This document shows, piece by piece, positions 18,564 to 28,733 of a stretch of DNA of 64,000 bases (positions within the stretch are counted from its first letter, which is position 1; each line of letters starts with the position of its first letter). The position numbers and the translations under genes are program-made. Source of the stretch: Diplonema japonicum (lineage: Eukaryota > Euglenozoa > Diplonemea > Diplonemida > Diplonemidae); assembly GCA_964019335.1 (NCBI GenBank), contig OZ025717.1, positions 124,001-188,000 of the forward strand, read 5' to 3'. A model generated the notes under the pieces. The model did not search any database. It was not told the DNA's origin and worked only from the letters and a program-made list of their open reading frames with translations.

Positions 18564-20756
18564 TCAGATCATCTGAGGATGACGGAACTCCAGGATGCTC
18601 TGTGTGGGGTTGAGGGAACAGGTTTGACGGGGTGACCTGTGCGAGGCTGTGGACCCAGTGGAAGAGCGGCGTGTGCTAAGCCGCACACATCCTGCATCGC
18701 AGGCCTTGTGGAGCTTGACAGAGTCCCCGCGTGCTACCGACGGATGGTGTCTGGCAAAATAGGTGGTGAAGGCCTCCTGGTCTGAAGCATCCCGGTCCAC
18801 TCGAGGGGGTGAGAGGACTTGGCCCTCCCACATGAGTTCGTTGTCAAGGCAGTTCCGCCATGTCATGTTGACACTCTCTCTGAACCGCGGCCCACCTGCC
18901 GTCTCCGCCCACTTAAGCACCTCCACAAGCCACTCCCTCGAACACTCCTCGGCTGTGATCTCATTCGGCCCGTAAGGATCAAAGTAGTTGTAGAGGAGTG
19001 CGTACCCCGGGCACCCCATGGGCAGCAACGTCCTGTCCACCAGCTGCTTCCTCGCTCCCAACAGTCTCATGTCCATATAAGTCAGCCCCGTCACTGGGCA
19101 CACAAACGGTCCCTTCTCCACATCGAGCATCTCTTCCACTTCTTCCCTCCACAGTGGTGGGTCTGTCAACCTCTTCTTCTTCCTTTTCCTCGGTTTCAAA
19201 TCGTACTTAGCGCCCCGCCCGTCGCACAGCCGTGTCTCCCACCCTCCTGGAGTCGCCCAGTGTATCTTCGACCCCCCCATGTACCCGGAAGGCCGTGACA
19301 CCGGCTGGTCTTTCTTCTGTCGTGACGGCGGTGTCTTTGCCCGCTTGTCCCTCATTTTCTTGCCTCCTCGCGTGGCCTCGACGGGCAGCGCGGGCTTTCT
19401 GTCAAACTTCTCGTTGATGAAGTAGTACTGCGGAGCGGGCACGGCAGGCGCGATGTACTTCCTGTCCGTGAAGATAACAGAGCCAGGGAAGGAGCTCCCG
19501 ATGGAGCTACCCAGTGAGTTGGACCGCTTGCGCGGAAAGCGCACCTGGCTGGCGACAGCAGGAGCAGTCGGTGGTGTACGTGAACGGCTGCCGTGCACGT
19601 ACCCGTTGGAGACAGCCTCAGACGGTGAGGGTGTGTAGGAAGGCACGTAGGTAGCCTCCTCCTCTTCTTCATCCTCAGGCGGTGGCGGTGGCGGGTATTC
19701 AGGGGCTGGTGTAATACACCCTGCTGCGTAAGAATATGTTCTTATATTAATAGAAGGCCTAGAGATAACAGGGGTCCCACCACCTGGGATCGGCAGAGGC
19801 CCCTTAGACACCTCCATCTCAGGCTTGCTTTCGGGTTGTTTGATCTTTGGAGGCTCTGTTGCTCGAATATGGGTCGATCTCGGAGGAGGTGCGAGACATG
19901 CTATTGAAGCGCATAGTGACACAAGAACCAGTTCCGGGACTGGTACGCCCCAGAATATGTGCAAAGATCGCAACTTTGCGGTCGTCTTGCTGTCCTTTAA
20001 GAGGCCCGTCCCGCTGCCTTTGTATCTGTCAAAGACAGAGCTGATGATGCCCGAGTCGGGGTTGATGATAAGGTCCTTGGCGGCGAAGCACGTGGGAGTC
20101 GAGACGTTGGTGCGTTTCGTGAGCTTATCACCATCGATGTGCTCGAATTGGTGCAGCCCGCTGGCGTCGGCGTTGAAGATGAATGAGGGACGGTTCAGCA
20201 AGGTGCTGGTATGGAAGCCGCCGAGGATTTGCTCATCTTCGGTGGTAAGGATGACGAAAAGAGGGACGCACCCGTAGCAGGCATGCGTCACGCCCTCATG
20301 GCTGCCGTTTGAGAAGGTCGACTCGTAGATGAGCTTGAAGTTATTTACAGGAACAGAACACCACGACGACATGACGCCTACGTGTTCCCTGCCGAAGTTG
20401 TACCCTTGCATGAGCACAGTGGCGAATGCCTTCCCACAAGGCCTCACGGGACGGGGTGATGGAGACCTGCTCGACCTGCGCACCACGTGTTCCGTTTCAC
20501 TGTCTAATGGTTGAGTTGTGTCTGAGTCCGAGTCACTGTCCAGCGTCAGCTCCTTGCTGGCAGTGCGCTCTGTCGGCATCACAACACTTAAATCCACCTC
20601 CTCGCCCCTCCCCTCTGCCGAGGGTTCTCTCCCCCGTCCAGGCGGCATCTTGTAGGGCCTCTGCGCCGGTGGTTTCAATAGACCCTTTGGCGGTGGCGCC
20701 TTCCACACGTTGCTATTTGCACTTGCATTGCTACCTGCGCTCCTGCTTCTATTCAT
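18564..20756 (-). CDS. TLDc-like domain protein, 730 aa
   Basis: From the ATG at 20756 the N-terminus (residues 1-105) is Ser/Pro/Arg-rich and disordered. Residues of about 112-282 carry a TLDc-like pattern: VNNFKLIYEST, a small-residue-rich turn, PLFVILTTEDEQILGGF, RPSFIFN, and further strands ending LRSLHIFWGV. TLDc domains bind V-ATPase and occur in oxidation-resistance (OXR) proteins. After a Pro/Glu-rich linker comes a basic region (RKRKKKR) and a C-terminal folded part (WREEVEEMLDVEKGPFVCPVTG onward) I cannot assign. The open frame extends 63 codons further up to 20945, but that overlaps the next gene; a CCTCACAGCCACAG acceptor just upstream of 20756 supports the shorter start. Assignment of TLDc is moderate. 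Confidence 0.7.
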   Translation of the reverse strand: MNRSRSAGSNASANSNVWKAPPPKGLLKPPAQRPYKMPPGRGREPSAEGRGEEVDLSVVMPTERTASKELTLDSDSDSDTTQPLDSETEHVVRRSSRSPSPRPVRPCGKAFATVLMQGYNFGREHVGVMSSWCSVPVNNFKLIYESTFSNGSHEGVTHACYGCVPLFVILTTEDEQILGGFHTSTLLNRPSFIFNADASGLHQFEHIDGDKLTKRTNVSTPTCFAAKDLIINPDSGIISSVFDRYKGSGTGLLKDSKTTAKLRSLHIFWGVPVPELVLVSLCASIACLAPPPRSTHIRATEPPKIKQPESKPEMEVSKGPLPIPGGGTPVISRPSINIRTYSYAAGCITPAPEYPPPPPPEDEEEEEATYVPSYTPSPSEAVSNGYVHGSRSRTPPTAPAVASQVRFPRKRSNSLGSSIGSSFPGSVIFTDRKYIAPAVPAPQYYFINEKFDRKPALPVEATRGGKKMRDKRAKTPPSRQKKDQPVSRPSGYMGGSKIHWATPGGWETRLCDGRGAKYDLKPRKRKKKRLTDPPLWREEVEEMLDVEKGPFVCPVTGLTYMDMRLLGARKQLVDRTLLPMGCPGYALLYNYFDPYGPNEITAEECSREWLVEVLKWAETAGGPRFRESVNMTWRNCLDNELMWEGQVLSPPRVDRDASDQEAFTTYFARHHPSVARGDSVKLHKACDAGCVRLSTRRSSTGSTASHRSPRQTCSLNPTQSILEFRHPQMI

Positions 20757-20863
20757 ATCATTTTCTCTCTTCGATTTGTCTGTGGCTGTGAGGTTACTTG
20801 TTGTGCATCTTACAGGCAACAATACTAATGACAAGTTGTTCGGACTAGAAAGCTCCACTGGGT

Positions 20864-21949
20864 TCACTGCATTCTGCGTTTCTTGACAAGGTGCGATTCC
20901 CACCCAGGTGACGAGAATGTGTAGTAGGCGGTCTCGTCCTCGCACAGCACAGGGCTCTGCGACGCGAATTTCTCAAATGATAACTTGACAGCAGTCTTTC
21001 TGATACCTGACCTGTCAGGCAGCGGACGGGATATCTCTTCTTGGATAGAGCTGGCTTGGAGGACTGCTGCTTCATGGCGTTCGAGGGATGAGGCGTCTTG
21101 GTAGCTGGCAGAGTCGTGGTTGCACTTAACAAGGTAACTCCATGGCGCAGAAGGGAGCGTCTCGGTAGTGAAAGTAGTGGTACCACGTGTTACAACGTAG
21201 CCACTACTTCGGCTTGCAAGGAGGAAGTACGCTGGAGCGATGAGGTCGCTGGACTCAAGCATCTTGACTGCCTTTTCCTCGCAGATCACGTTGTCAAGGA
21301 TGATCTTTCGCACCAACGACGCTACCGGCCACATTTTACGTGATGACTTGATAGCCTTCACGGTGGCCACCCACCGTCGCTGCAAAGCATGAGTCACCTC
21401 AGAGTCCGTGTTTAGGGTTTTCCCGTACTGCGGACGATGATTCACTGCTACGGTGTACTCATTGATGAGGTCTGTCGCTGTTATGAAGCCCACCATCCCG
21501 AGGAAAGTGGGGACGGTTGCCTGCTGTACGCCGTTTTTGATAAAGACAGCATTGATGACCAGTGGTGAGAGGCTGGAGTCCCAGTCACATGTGCGGGATA
21601 TCACGGGGCACTTTCCCGCACGCAGCAGTATCGACGTGCACCCAGCCACCGCAAGCTCATACTGCATCTGTGCTAGCACCATCAGCTGGTACTCAATGCA
21701 AGCCGTTTTTGCAATGCCTTTCACCTCGTCGACTGCGTCCCCCACACCCAGTTCCTTCACCATCCGCTCCCACTCGCGCACCATCTCTCCCAGTCTCTTC
21801 TTACCCACCTCTTTCCCCGCTTCTTTCAACTTCTTCCCTAATCCCTTCAGCTCCGTTTTGAACTTGAGGGCGCCTTGCACCCATCGCTCTTCTGGTGGCA
21901 GGTCCAGATCAATCACAACATCTTTCACAGGTTCGTACACCTTTTGCAT
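20864..21949 (-). CDS. acid ceramidase/NAAA-like amidase, 361 aa
   Basis: The N-terminal VVIDLDLPPEERW matches the beta-strand opening of acid ceramidase. The nucleophile block is GCTSILLR (Cys104), followed by ISRTCDWD with Arg119 and Asp122 at the same spacing as human NAAA Cys126, Arg142 and Asp145. Later blocks also fit the Ntn-hydrolase family: GMVGFITATDLINEYTVAVN, WPVASLVRKIILDN, APAYFLL, VVTRG and LVKCNHD. Family enzymes hydrolyse ceramide or N-acylethanolamines after self-cleavage before the Cys. Unlike lysosomal members there is no signal peptide; an ACACAG acceptor ends 5 nt before the ATG, fixing the start. It may therefore act in the cytosol or on another membrane face. Confidence 0.85.
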   Translation of the reverse strand: MQKVYEPVKDVVIDLDLPPEERWVQGALKFKTELKGLGKKLKEAGKEVGKKRLGEMVREWERMVKELGVGDAVDEVKGIAKTACIEYQLMVLAQMQYELAVAGCTSILLRAGKCPVISRTCDWDSSLSPLVINAVFIKNGVQQATVPTFLGMVGFITATDLINEYTVAVNHRPQYGKTLNTDSEVTHALQRRWVATVKAIKSSRKMWPVASLVRKIILDNVICEEKAVKMLESSDLIAPAYFLLASRSSGYVVTRGTTTFTTETLPSAPWSYLVKCNHDSASYQDASSLERHEAAVLQASSIQEEISRPLPDRSGIRKTAVKLSFEKFASQSPVLCEDETAYYTFSSPGWESHLVKKRRMQ

Positions 21950-21975
21950 GCTGCCTGTGTGGGTGTAAAACCTCA
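21950..21975 (-). promoter_or_regulatory. putative trans-splice acceptor, amidase gene
   Basis: On the minus strand TTTTACACCCACACAG ends at AG 21956-21955, five bases before the start region of the amidase. The tight spacing rules out a longer N-terminus if the site is used. Confidence 0.55.
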
Positions 21976-22021
21976 GAAAACAGGTTCGCAGAAATGAACA
22001 ACAAAGAAAGCATCGTAAAAT

Positions 22022-23776
22022 CTACAGGATAGTCGAGCTTGGCTGCGACTCTAGCAGGACAGGGGAGGCGGGGGTGGAGGGGGAATCTGCCTTGGCGGGG
22101 GGGAGGGAAGCTGTTCGACCGAAGATAAAACTGTTTTTAACCTGCCATTCAGGAGAGGAGAACGTACGGCTGACAGAAAGGAGGTCTTCTTTGTTCTCAT
22201 CTGTCTCGTCCTTTTCGTCATCTGACTCTACAGTAGTCTGCGACACGATAGTACCATTGAGGAGGAGAGGTGAAGCTGTGGGTGAGGCTGGGGACATGAC
22301 GGACAACGGCGACTCTATGGCTGGCGGGAGTTCAACAAAAGACAGATTAGTAAGGTCGGAAGGAAGGGTAGACACCATCGGTGTGCCCGCTATTCTTTTT
22401 TTCTTGGGCCTCCCTGCATCTAACAAGCGTTCCAGCTCTTCTACTTGTGTCTTCGCTGACTCAAGCTCGGAAAGCTGCTCTGCCGTCAACTCCTGCGAGT
22501 CATTGTCAGAGGGATCAATCAAAGGAGGCGGACGAATGACGCCCTTTGCATCCTCCCTTAAAGGTTCTTCAGAAGGAGACACAACAGTGACCTTTGCCTT
22601 TCTGATGAGCTTTCGTGTCGCGTAGAGCGCATGGGAACATCTCCGCCAAGCGCTGTTAAACGCACGGGATTTAAGCAGCATTTTAGGAAGTTTATCAGGT
22701 GGTTGGATGGTGACACTTGGCTTGGGGTGGTCCTCGGGAGTAGGTGGCGCGTTAAGAAAGTCCCAACCAGATACTGCACCGTTTATAAAGCAGGTAACCC
22801 AACTCCATGTCACCCTCAAGAAAGGGTATATTGGGGGAAGGATGATTCGGCCTGATGCGATGAAGAGAGTAACTGTGACGAATACCACAGCAACAGTCGC
22901 TGCAAGGCGTTTGAAGTTCCCGACACGCTGGGCTTCTTGCAAGACTTTGATTTCTTTTTGGTAGGTGTTGATGCGTTTCTTCATTTGTTCCTGTTTCGCA
23001 AGCTTTTCTTCTTTTATCTTTTCGATCTCTCTGGCCTTGGCTTCTTCCTGTTTCATGCGCTGCACGCACCCCACCGCGTCCCGATACTCCGAGTTGATTT
23101 GGATGAACTTCTTCAAGTATATCTCCCACAATGCCTCCGTCAGCTCTTCCAGACCATCCTTCACCTTCAACTGCAAGACCTTCGGGAAGGTTTCCCGCAG
23201 ACGTTCTGTGAGAACTTGCGATAGCGGTTTGACCTTTTCATGCAAACGGTGATAATCAGAGAGGAGCAACAGAGGCGGAGATGATAAGGAAAGGGACGCC
23301 ACCCAATCAGTCAAATTGGAAATCGGATCCTCATTAAGTTTGTATGAGATGTGCGTGCGGGGTGTTAGGTTGAACATCCAGTCAAACACCGACCTCGCTA
23401 CTATTATCTTCTTCCCTGGTGTGAAGAAACTTTTTGTGTTCTCAACCACGAGGTTCCCGTCTTTTGCAGCGCTGTCCAGCACGAAGCACCAGTACACGCT
23501 CCGGGGGGAGACTTCAAGCCAGTTTTCGTTGTTGATGACCCGTTCTAAGTACTTGTTTTCCCATTCTCCGCAGATCGTGCTTTCATGTTCGTCTATGTCT
23601 ACGTTTTGCATAAGAGCTTTCACCACACCCTTCGCCTCCCCACCCCATACCCCTACTGTCATCGTGTTTGCCCCTTCCGTCACCAAGCTCATCGTCTTCT
23701 TCGGGTCCTCGTCACACCCTCCCCACGGTGCTCCTGCGACTGCTAGTATCCCACACAGAACTAGCGGGCCATACAT
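22022..23776 (-). CDS. signal-anchored membrane protein with coiled coil, 584 aa
   Basis: A signal peptide (residues 1-18, LVLCGILAVAGAPWG) is followed by a lumenal or extracellular domain of about 200 residues with several Cys and Trp residues. A coiled coil (about 235-295, KEEKLAKQEQMKKR) leads into a hydrophobic stretch (about 297-345) with one or two membrane segments. The cytosolic C-terminal half is Ser/Pro/Glu-rich with clusters of likely phosphorylation sites (SDDEKDETDENKED). No catalytic motif is seen. The layout fits an ER or surface receptor-like or tethering protein; the family is unknown to me. Confidence 0.8.
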   Translation of the reverse strand: MYGPLVLCGILAVAGAPWGGCDEDPKKTMSLVTEGANTMTVGVWGGEAKGVVKALMQNVDIDEHESTICGEWENKYLERVINNENWLEVSPRSVYWCFVLDSAAKDGNLVVENTKSFFTPGKKIIVARSVFDWMFNLTPRTHISYKLNEDPISNLTDWVASLSLSSPPLLLLSDYHRLHEKVKPLSQVLTERLRETFPKVLQLKVKDGLEELTEALWEIYLKKFIQINSEYRDAVGCVQRMKQEEAKAREIEKIKEEKLAKQEQMKKRINTYQKEIKVLQEAQRVGNFKRLAATVAVVFVTVTLFIASGRIILPPIYPFLRVTWSWVTCFINGAVSGWDFLNAPPTPEDHPKPSVTIQPPDKLPKMLLKSRAFNSAWRRCSHALYATRKLIRKAKVTVVSPSEEPLREDAKGVIRPPPLIDPSDNDSQELTAEQLSELESAKTQVEELERLLDAGRPKKKRIAGTPMVSTLPSDLTNLSFVELPPAIESPLSVMSPASPTASPLLLNGTIVSQTTVESDDEKDETDENKEDLLSVSRTFSSPEWQVKNSFIFGRTASLPPAKADSPSTPASPVLLESQPSSTIL

Positions 23777-24228
23777 TATCTTTCACCCCCCCCGACTGTT
23801 GTGGGTGTGAGTTTGTGCAGAGGGAATGTTTTCAAAAACAAAAAAAAAAAAGAAGAAGAAGAAGAAGAAGGGGGGAAATCAGGCAGGTCTCACTCCTCCC
23901 GAAGAGAACACGAAAAACGATATGGCCCTTTTCACAGGTACGCGAAAAAAGAAAATTGCACATTGGAAGGAAAAAAAAAGGGGGATGCGAGTGAAGAAAT
24001 CGAAGCCGCTGCGCTCCGAATGTTGTCATCTTCGCGTGAGGAACGTTGTTAATTAAGGATGAGGATGCCTAGGGCTTGAGGATGCCTAGGGCTGGGGAGG
24101 GGTGGAGAACGGGCTCCCTCCGCATCTGCGCATGAACCAAAGCGGTATGGAGATGTGTGCGCGAAAGAACCTGCACGGAGTGCGGTCCTATTTTTCGTAA
24201 TTTACGTTGAGGGTGGGAATGGTGTTGT
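23777..24228. other. intergenic, with 17-bp tandem duplication
   Basis: An A run with (GAA)n near 23837-23869 and a two-copy 17-bp repeat GAGGATGCCTAGGGCT(T/G) at about 24061-24094. The minus-strand tract CACACCCACAACAG near 23793-23812 could be the acceptor of the preceding gene. No ORF of note. Confidence 0.6.
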
Positions 24229-25404
24229 CTAGTGCTTGGCGAGGGCGAAGCCGACCCTGTTGTTTGCCATGTCGAAGGTGGTGTAGTACTTCCTCATGAA
24301 GACGTCTCCGAGGATGGCGCCGAGGTGCTCTGGGAGGGCGGGCATGCCCATGATGCCGCTGATGCACTGGGTGGGCTGGCCCTCCTGCTGGATCTGGAGG
24401 ATGTAGTCGGAGGCGTCGAGGGTGTAGGGCTTTCCATCGATGGTGACGGTCATGACGGGGAGCTTGTTGAAGTCGGGGCAGGCCTCGAAGACGCACTCCA
24501 GCCCGTAGTCCTGGCAGCCGAGCTGCTTGTTCATCTCGACCGCTTTCCCGAGGGGGAAGGCGAGGAGCGAGGTCCCCGAGTCCACGACTGCCTGGAAGTT
24601 GCTGTTCACGGTGGCGTTCCCGAAGGTGAGCTTCTGCGCCGCGATCTGCCAGTAGCCGTCCTTCGTCACGTTCGTGTAGGTGAAGGAGCCGGTGAAGTGG
24701 TCCGCGTCCACCCCGCCCAGGGCCAGCTCGCTCAGCCCCTTCCCGGGGGTCGCCGACAGGTAGAAGCTGAACTGTCCCGCCTCCACCTCCTTCTGCTCCA
24801 TCAAGGTCTGGAAGACAGGGGTGATCTTGTTCACGGAGATCTCCTTCCACCCCATTCCGAGGATCCCGTCGAAGCGCCCCACCAGCCACGGCAGACCCGG
24901 CTCCTTCGTCGTCTCCGCGAAGATCTGGTTCTGCGCCTTCAAATAGCCGAAGGTCACGAGGTCCTGGTCGCACACCCCCTCCACCGCCCCGGACCCGTAC
25001 AGGATCGAGAACTTCGTCCCGTTCGCCACGTAAGTCGTTGACGCCGTGTGGTCGTACTTCTTGTGCACGCACCCGGTGCAGTTCTTCCCCGGCACCCACA
25101 GGTTGCTCGACCCCGTGTCGTAGATCACCTTGAAGTTCTGCAGCGGCGTCCCGATCGCCACGGGCCCGTAGTACTGCGCGTTCATGTAGTCCGTGATCGG
25201 CACCACAGGCACCGCTGTCGCAGACGGCGCGTACTTCACTCCCAGCTTCAGCTGCTCCCCCGCAAGCACCTTCCCGCTCTGCATCACCTCCGACAGAGGA
25301 CGACCGCTGCGACCGAAGATCCCGATCTCCCTCTCCAGCGGGATCTTGTGCAGGGCGCTGCTCCCCCCGGCAAGGGCAAGCAGAAGCATGCAGACAGTCC
25401 TCAT
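24229..25404 (-). CDS. pepsin/cathepsin D-like aspartic protease, 391 aa
   Basis: A signal peptide (residues 1-17) and a propeptide of about 55 residues precede the A1-family catalytic domain. Both catalytic motifs are intact: DTGSSNLWVP near residue 96 and DSGTSLLAFP near 275. The flap Tyr region (ILYGSGAVEG) and paired Cys residues (NCTGC; C..C near 305-340) are present. The enzyme should be a secreted or lysosomal endopeptidase active at low pH. The gene is intronless and G/C-rich at third positions, which creates a long antisense open frame that is not a gene. The start follows a TCTGTCCCGCAG tract by about 30 nt. Confidence 0.95.
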   Translation of the reverse strand: MRTVCMLLLALAGGSSALHKIPLEREIGIFGRSGRPLSEVMQSGKVLAGEQLKLGVKYAPSATAVPVVPITDYMNAQYYGPVAIGTPLQNFKVIYDTGSSNLWVPGKNCTGCVHKKYDHTASTTYVANGTKFSILYGSGAVEGVCDQDLVTFGYLKAQNQIFAETTKEPGLPWLVGRFDGILGMGWKEISVNKITPVFQTLMEQKEVEAGQFSFYLSATPGKGLSELALGGVDADHFTGSFTYTNVTKDGYWQIAAQKLTFGNATVNSNFQAVVDSGTSLLAFPLGKAVEMNKQLGCQDYGLECVFEACPDFNKLPVMTVTIDGKPYTLDASDYILQIQQEGQPTQCISGIMGMPALPEHLGAILGDVFMRKYYTTFDMANNRVGFALAKH

Positions 25405-25718
25405 CTTTTGTTTTTTTTTTCCCCTGAAGTGTTGTCACTTCTGCGGGACAGAACTCCAACATAAGCACAGTTGCGACCAAAGAGGCAAACAGAAGGGGTG
25501 GGGCATATGTCATGGGTTGGTAGGCATCGGAGGAAGCTGAACAGGGCAAAAAAAAAAAAGAAGAAAAATAAAAAATAAACCCAAAAAAGCTTGGTATTGT
25601 TTTGTTTTTTTTTTTTTTTTTTTTGCTTTCCTTCATTTTTTTTTTCTTTCTCAGCCCAGAGAGAGAACCCGACCCCGGGATTCATAACTCTATAGGTGTG
25701 GGAAAAGGGGAGTGAACC

Positions 25719-25753
<35 letters not shown>

Positions 25754-25887
25754 CTGGAAAAAGAAGAAGAAAAAAAACACACTGATGACAATAAAGTAAA
25801 ATAAGGAGAAAGAAAAAAGAAAAAAAAAACTTACCATTTCCTTTTTAATACTACGAAACAAAGAACATTCTGATACCACTTCCATCA
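25405..25887. other. intergenic, homopolymer-rich
   Basis: T run near 25605-25624, A run of about 32 near 25720-25751, purine-rich filler. Also contains the aspartic protease leader. No gene seen. Confidence 0.65.
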
Positions 25888-25962
25888 TCATGCGCTGTTG
25901 GCACTGTAGCGCGCGCTGCAGGCTTTCTCTCTCAAACGGGGGATCTCCTCGTTGATAAGCTG

Positions 25963-25997
<35 letters not shown>

Positions 25998-27441
25998 CAA
26001 TATCCTTCTTGTCAGTTCAACATACCCTTTCAAGGCTCTGAACTTGGCGCTGGTTAACCTTCGGGAGGGAAGAGAGCTCCTTTTCGCTGAGCTTCTGCAC
26101 GATTTCATCCTTGATAGTAGAGTACCTCGACAAGACGTCCTAAGGAGTTTACCCCCCCTTTAATTTCTCCTCTCCATACCTGGTCCTGGGAGTTGGGGAC
26201 CTCCGTCTTCACAATCTGGTCAATCTCAGCAATCAGGTTCTGCTGGAACTTCTGCAGGTATTTCCTTGCAGAAAACTCCGCAACACCAGCACAGGTAAGC
26301 GACACCGCAGTGCCGGCCACAATGGTGGGCCACGCTTGGGAAGCAACACAAGCAGAGATCGCCCCCACAGTCGTGAGGGTAATACCAGCCCTAAGCTGGG
26401 TCTTCGTGCTCTTGTACCTCCTACGCAGCACATTGGAAACCTTGGCGGTAATTTGGGTCTTCACACACACTTCCTTCAGGGAGGTCAGCAGATTGTCCAT
26501 CCTCCTGTCCGGCGCTCTGAGCGCCTGCGCCACGACCTCCTCCCTCGTAACCTCGAACCTCTCGATGGGCAGCCCGGAGCCCTCCTTCACGATCATGCCC
26601 GGTGCGCACATTGTGTGGATTTTAGGGATGTCCTTCTTGGGGATCACCTTCGACAAGTTCCAGCACAGCGCCCCGTAGGCACGTGCGAAGTCGGTAACGT
26701 TGTCGAACTGGTCGACCTTGTTCATCACAAGGAGGAATTTGTGGTCGAGGTCTGTGGCGGTGAGTGGGAATGTGTAGGGGGCAACAACATACCAGCAAGA
26801 GAGTTGGTGAGGACGTCGAGTGTCTCACCCGTGGTGCCCGGGTTGGCGGGGTCAAAGAGGAGAAGGATCACGTCCGCACGCTCGGCAAACCACCTGGTTG
26901 CCTTCAGCAGGTCGTACCCCCTGTCGTTGTTGCTGGAACCCTTTTGCGGGGACCCAATGTTCCCTGGGGAATCCACAAGGACAAGTCCCTGGGGGACCTT
27001 GGTCTTATGGTCCATTTTGCGTACCTTCAGCTTGAGGTGGCTGACCAGGGCGGGTCCGAACCTGGAGAGGTCCTGGAAACCGTGGCTGGGAGTGCCAACG
27101 AGGGTAGGGCCGTCCTCGTCAGCGGACACATCACCCCTCATGATGAGAGTGAAGCCGTCGTCGGTGGGTGCGACACCTGTCTCCTGCACAGAGGCGCCGA
27201 CAAGGTTGTTGATGAAAGTGCTCTTCCCAGCGGAGTGGTTGCCCAGGAGCAGAACCATAGGGGTCTTGGGGCGGTTCTCTAGGGGGCCACCGAACTTGTT
27301 CCAGTGGTCCAAAGGCTTCACGATGTCAGTGGCGGCCTGGTTCACAGCCCTCTCGATCTCCGCGGTAATCTTAATTTGCTCCGCCGATATGGTGGAGCAG
27401 AACCTGACCACCCTCCCCTTCAGCATCGATCTTCTCATCAT
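25888..27441 (-). CDS. EHD-like dynamin-superfamily GTPase (4 exons)
   Basis: Exons are 27441-26793, 26751-26180, 26139-26026 and 25959-25888, giving 468 residues; the introns are 41, 40 and 66 nt, all GTATG..AG, and the last holds a long A/T run. P-loop GNHSAGKS is at residues 67-74, switch I includes GVAPTDDGFT, switch II DSPGNIG, and the exon 1/2 junction restores LADLDHKFLLVMNKVDQF, containing NKVD. The following ARAYGALCWNLSKVIP block is diagnostic of EHD proteins, membrane-bending ATPases of endocytic recycling. A hydrophobic segment in the helical part (about 330-360) and the basic, Met/Arg-rich N-terminus (MMRRSMLKGRVVRFCSTIS) suggest possible mitochondrial or membrane targeting. No C-terminal EH domain is present; the last exon is a short helix, LINEEIPRLREKA. 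Confidence 0.92.
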
Positions 27442-27456
27442 GATGACCCCTGCCCC

Positions 27457-27505
27457 CTGTGTTGTGCAAGTAGGGAAGAAAAAGAAGAGAAAGAGAAAAA
27501 AAAAA
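27457..27505 (-). promoter_or_regulatory. putative trans-splice acceptor, EHD gene
   Basis: A minus-strand CTCTTTCTCTTCTTTTTC tract followed by GCACAACACAG places AG at 27458-27457, 15 nt before the ATG at 27441. Confidence 0.55.
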
Positions 27506-27529
27506 CACAGGTACAGGTACAAAAGGTAT

Positions 27530-28096
27530 TTATAACACATATGGGTAGTCGTCCTCCACGCACCACTCATCGACGTGAGGTGTCAGGTCGAAGGGAGGCC
27601 GTCTCTCCAAGGCTTTGCGATGCAGAGTTTCTTTCGTGGAATTCAGCTCTTTTTGCAAGGCTTTATTCCTGTGAAAGGATTCCACAGCTTCCAGATTTTT
27701 AATTTTTTTCCGTTCGGCGGCGCGCATTTTTTGTTGCACCTCGAGCCTTTCGCAGAAGCTTTCTTCTTGTCTCAATTGTTTTCTCACTCTGTCCTTGGCC
27801 GCCTTCTCGCTCAACCACGTTTTGTAAGGGCTCGCGTGGGGGTGTGACAACTGTTTCCTGATTGTCCCTTGGAGCTTTGTTAGGATTCTCCGCCCGAGGA
27901 TCTTAGCCATTACTGTCTCACTCCTTTGCACAGCTTGCAACAATTGCGGGATAGTGCCTATGCCTTTCGATAGCAGCTCTCTTTTGACCCTTCGGATCTT
28001 TCTGCCTACATCCTGCTCAGGGAGGCCTTCGGCCGAAACAAGAGCCACCACAACGTCCGGCACCGTCGTGCCTGCAAGACTGAATTCGCAGCTCAT
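27530..28096 (-). CDS. basic coiled-coil protein, 188 aa, function unknown
   Basis: The first 60 residues mix a hydrophobic beta/alpha part (TVPDVVVALVSAEGLPE) with a basic helix. Residues of about 60-160 are strongly basic and helical (KDRVRKQLRQEES, KMRAAERKKIKN). The C-terminus is acidic and aromatic (DEWCVEDDYPYVL). There is no signal peptide. I do not recognise the family. Its stop lies 88 bp upstream of the EHD start codon in the same direction, leaving room for little more than a splice-acceptor tract. Confidence 0.75.
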   Translation of the reverse strand: MSCEFSLAGTTVPDVVVALVSAEGLPEQDVGRKIRRVKRELLSKGIGTIPQLLQAVQRSETVMAKILGRRILTKLQGTIRKQLSHPHASPYKTWLSEKAAKDRVRKQLRQEESFCERLEVQQKMRAAERKKIKNLEAVESFHRNKALQKELNSTKETLHRKALERRPPFDLTPHVDEWCVEDDYPYVL

Positions 28097-28733
28097 GGGT
28101 TCCCTTCCCCTCCCTCACTCCCCCGTTCTTTTTTTCTTTTCAACGGAAACAAAACAAAAAAAAAAAAAAAAAAAAGAATTGTCACGAAGAGAGCAAAGGA
28201 AGAAGTAAAAAAAAAAAAAAAAAAATCACACATAATTTCTATCATCCAGACCCATCTTGAGTGCATCGAAAAGAACAAAACGAGGGGGTGGGGGATGGGG
28301 AGACAGTAGTTAGTCCTTTGGATTTGCTTCTAATTTCTTAGGCAAAAAGACCAAGTTAACGAAACTTTTTTTTAAATTTAGAAAATTCGGGCCTTGTAAA
28401 ATTTTCCGCAAATCGTTTTTCTTTTATTTCTCTCGGCATCATCAAGATGGGTCTGGACCTCTCTTCCTCCCCCCCCCCCCCCCCTCCTTCCCAAAATAGG
28501 GAAAACAAAGGGAAAAATACACAAAAAAGATAGAAAAAGTATTCTATGTGAGTTCCTCTTTCCACCCCCCCCCCCCCCCCCTCTTGATCGGACTTTCGAG
28601 GTTTTCCTCCCCCCCCCCCCCCCTTATAAAAGTTCTCATAGCTTCGGGGTTTAATCATGCGAAAGTACCGCAGAGTCCCCTGAACTGATAATGACGATCC
28701 CACCAGCAATGGAAAGCAGCAGCACGATCAGAT
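28097..28733. other. intergenic with three poly-C tracts
   Basis: Three plus-strand C runs of about 14-17 lie at about 28469-28485, 28566-28582 and 28609-28623 (G runs on the minus, transcribed strand). A/T runs fill the rest. No ORF is convincing. Confidence 0.65.

Noticed and set aside
24232-25041. Plus-strand frame opposite the aspartic protease
   Set aside because: Antisense shadow with repetitive Glu/Val/His composition. A longer overlapping minus frame (24188-25636) is likewise rejected because it mixes poly-Lys/Phe leader with an out-of-frame reading of the protease.
28549-28630. Poly-C tracts as CRISPR or telomeric repeats
   Set aside because: They are plain homopolymers without spacers or a repeated unit.
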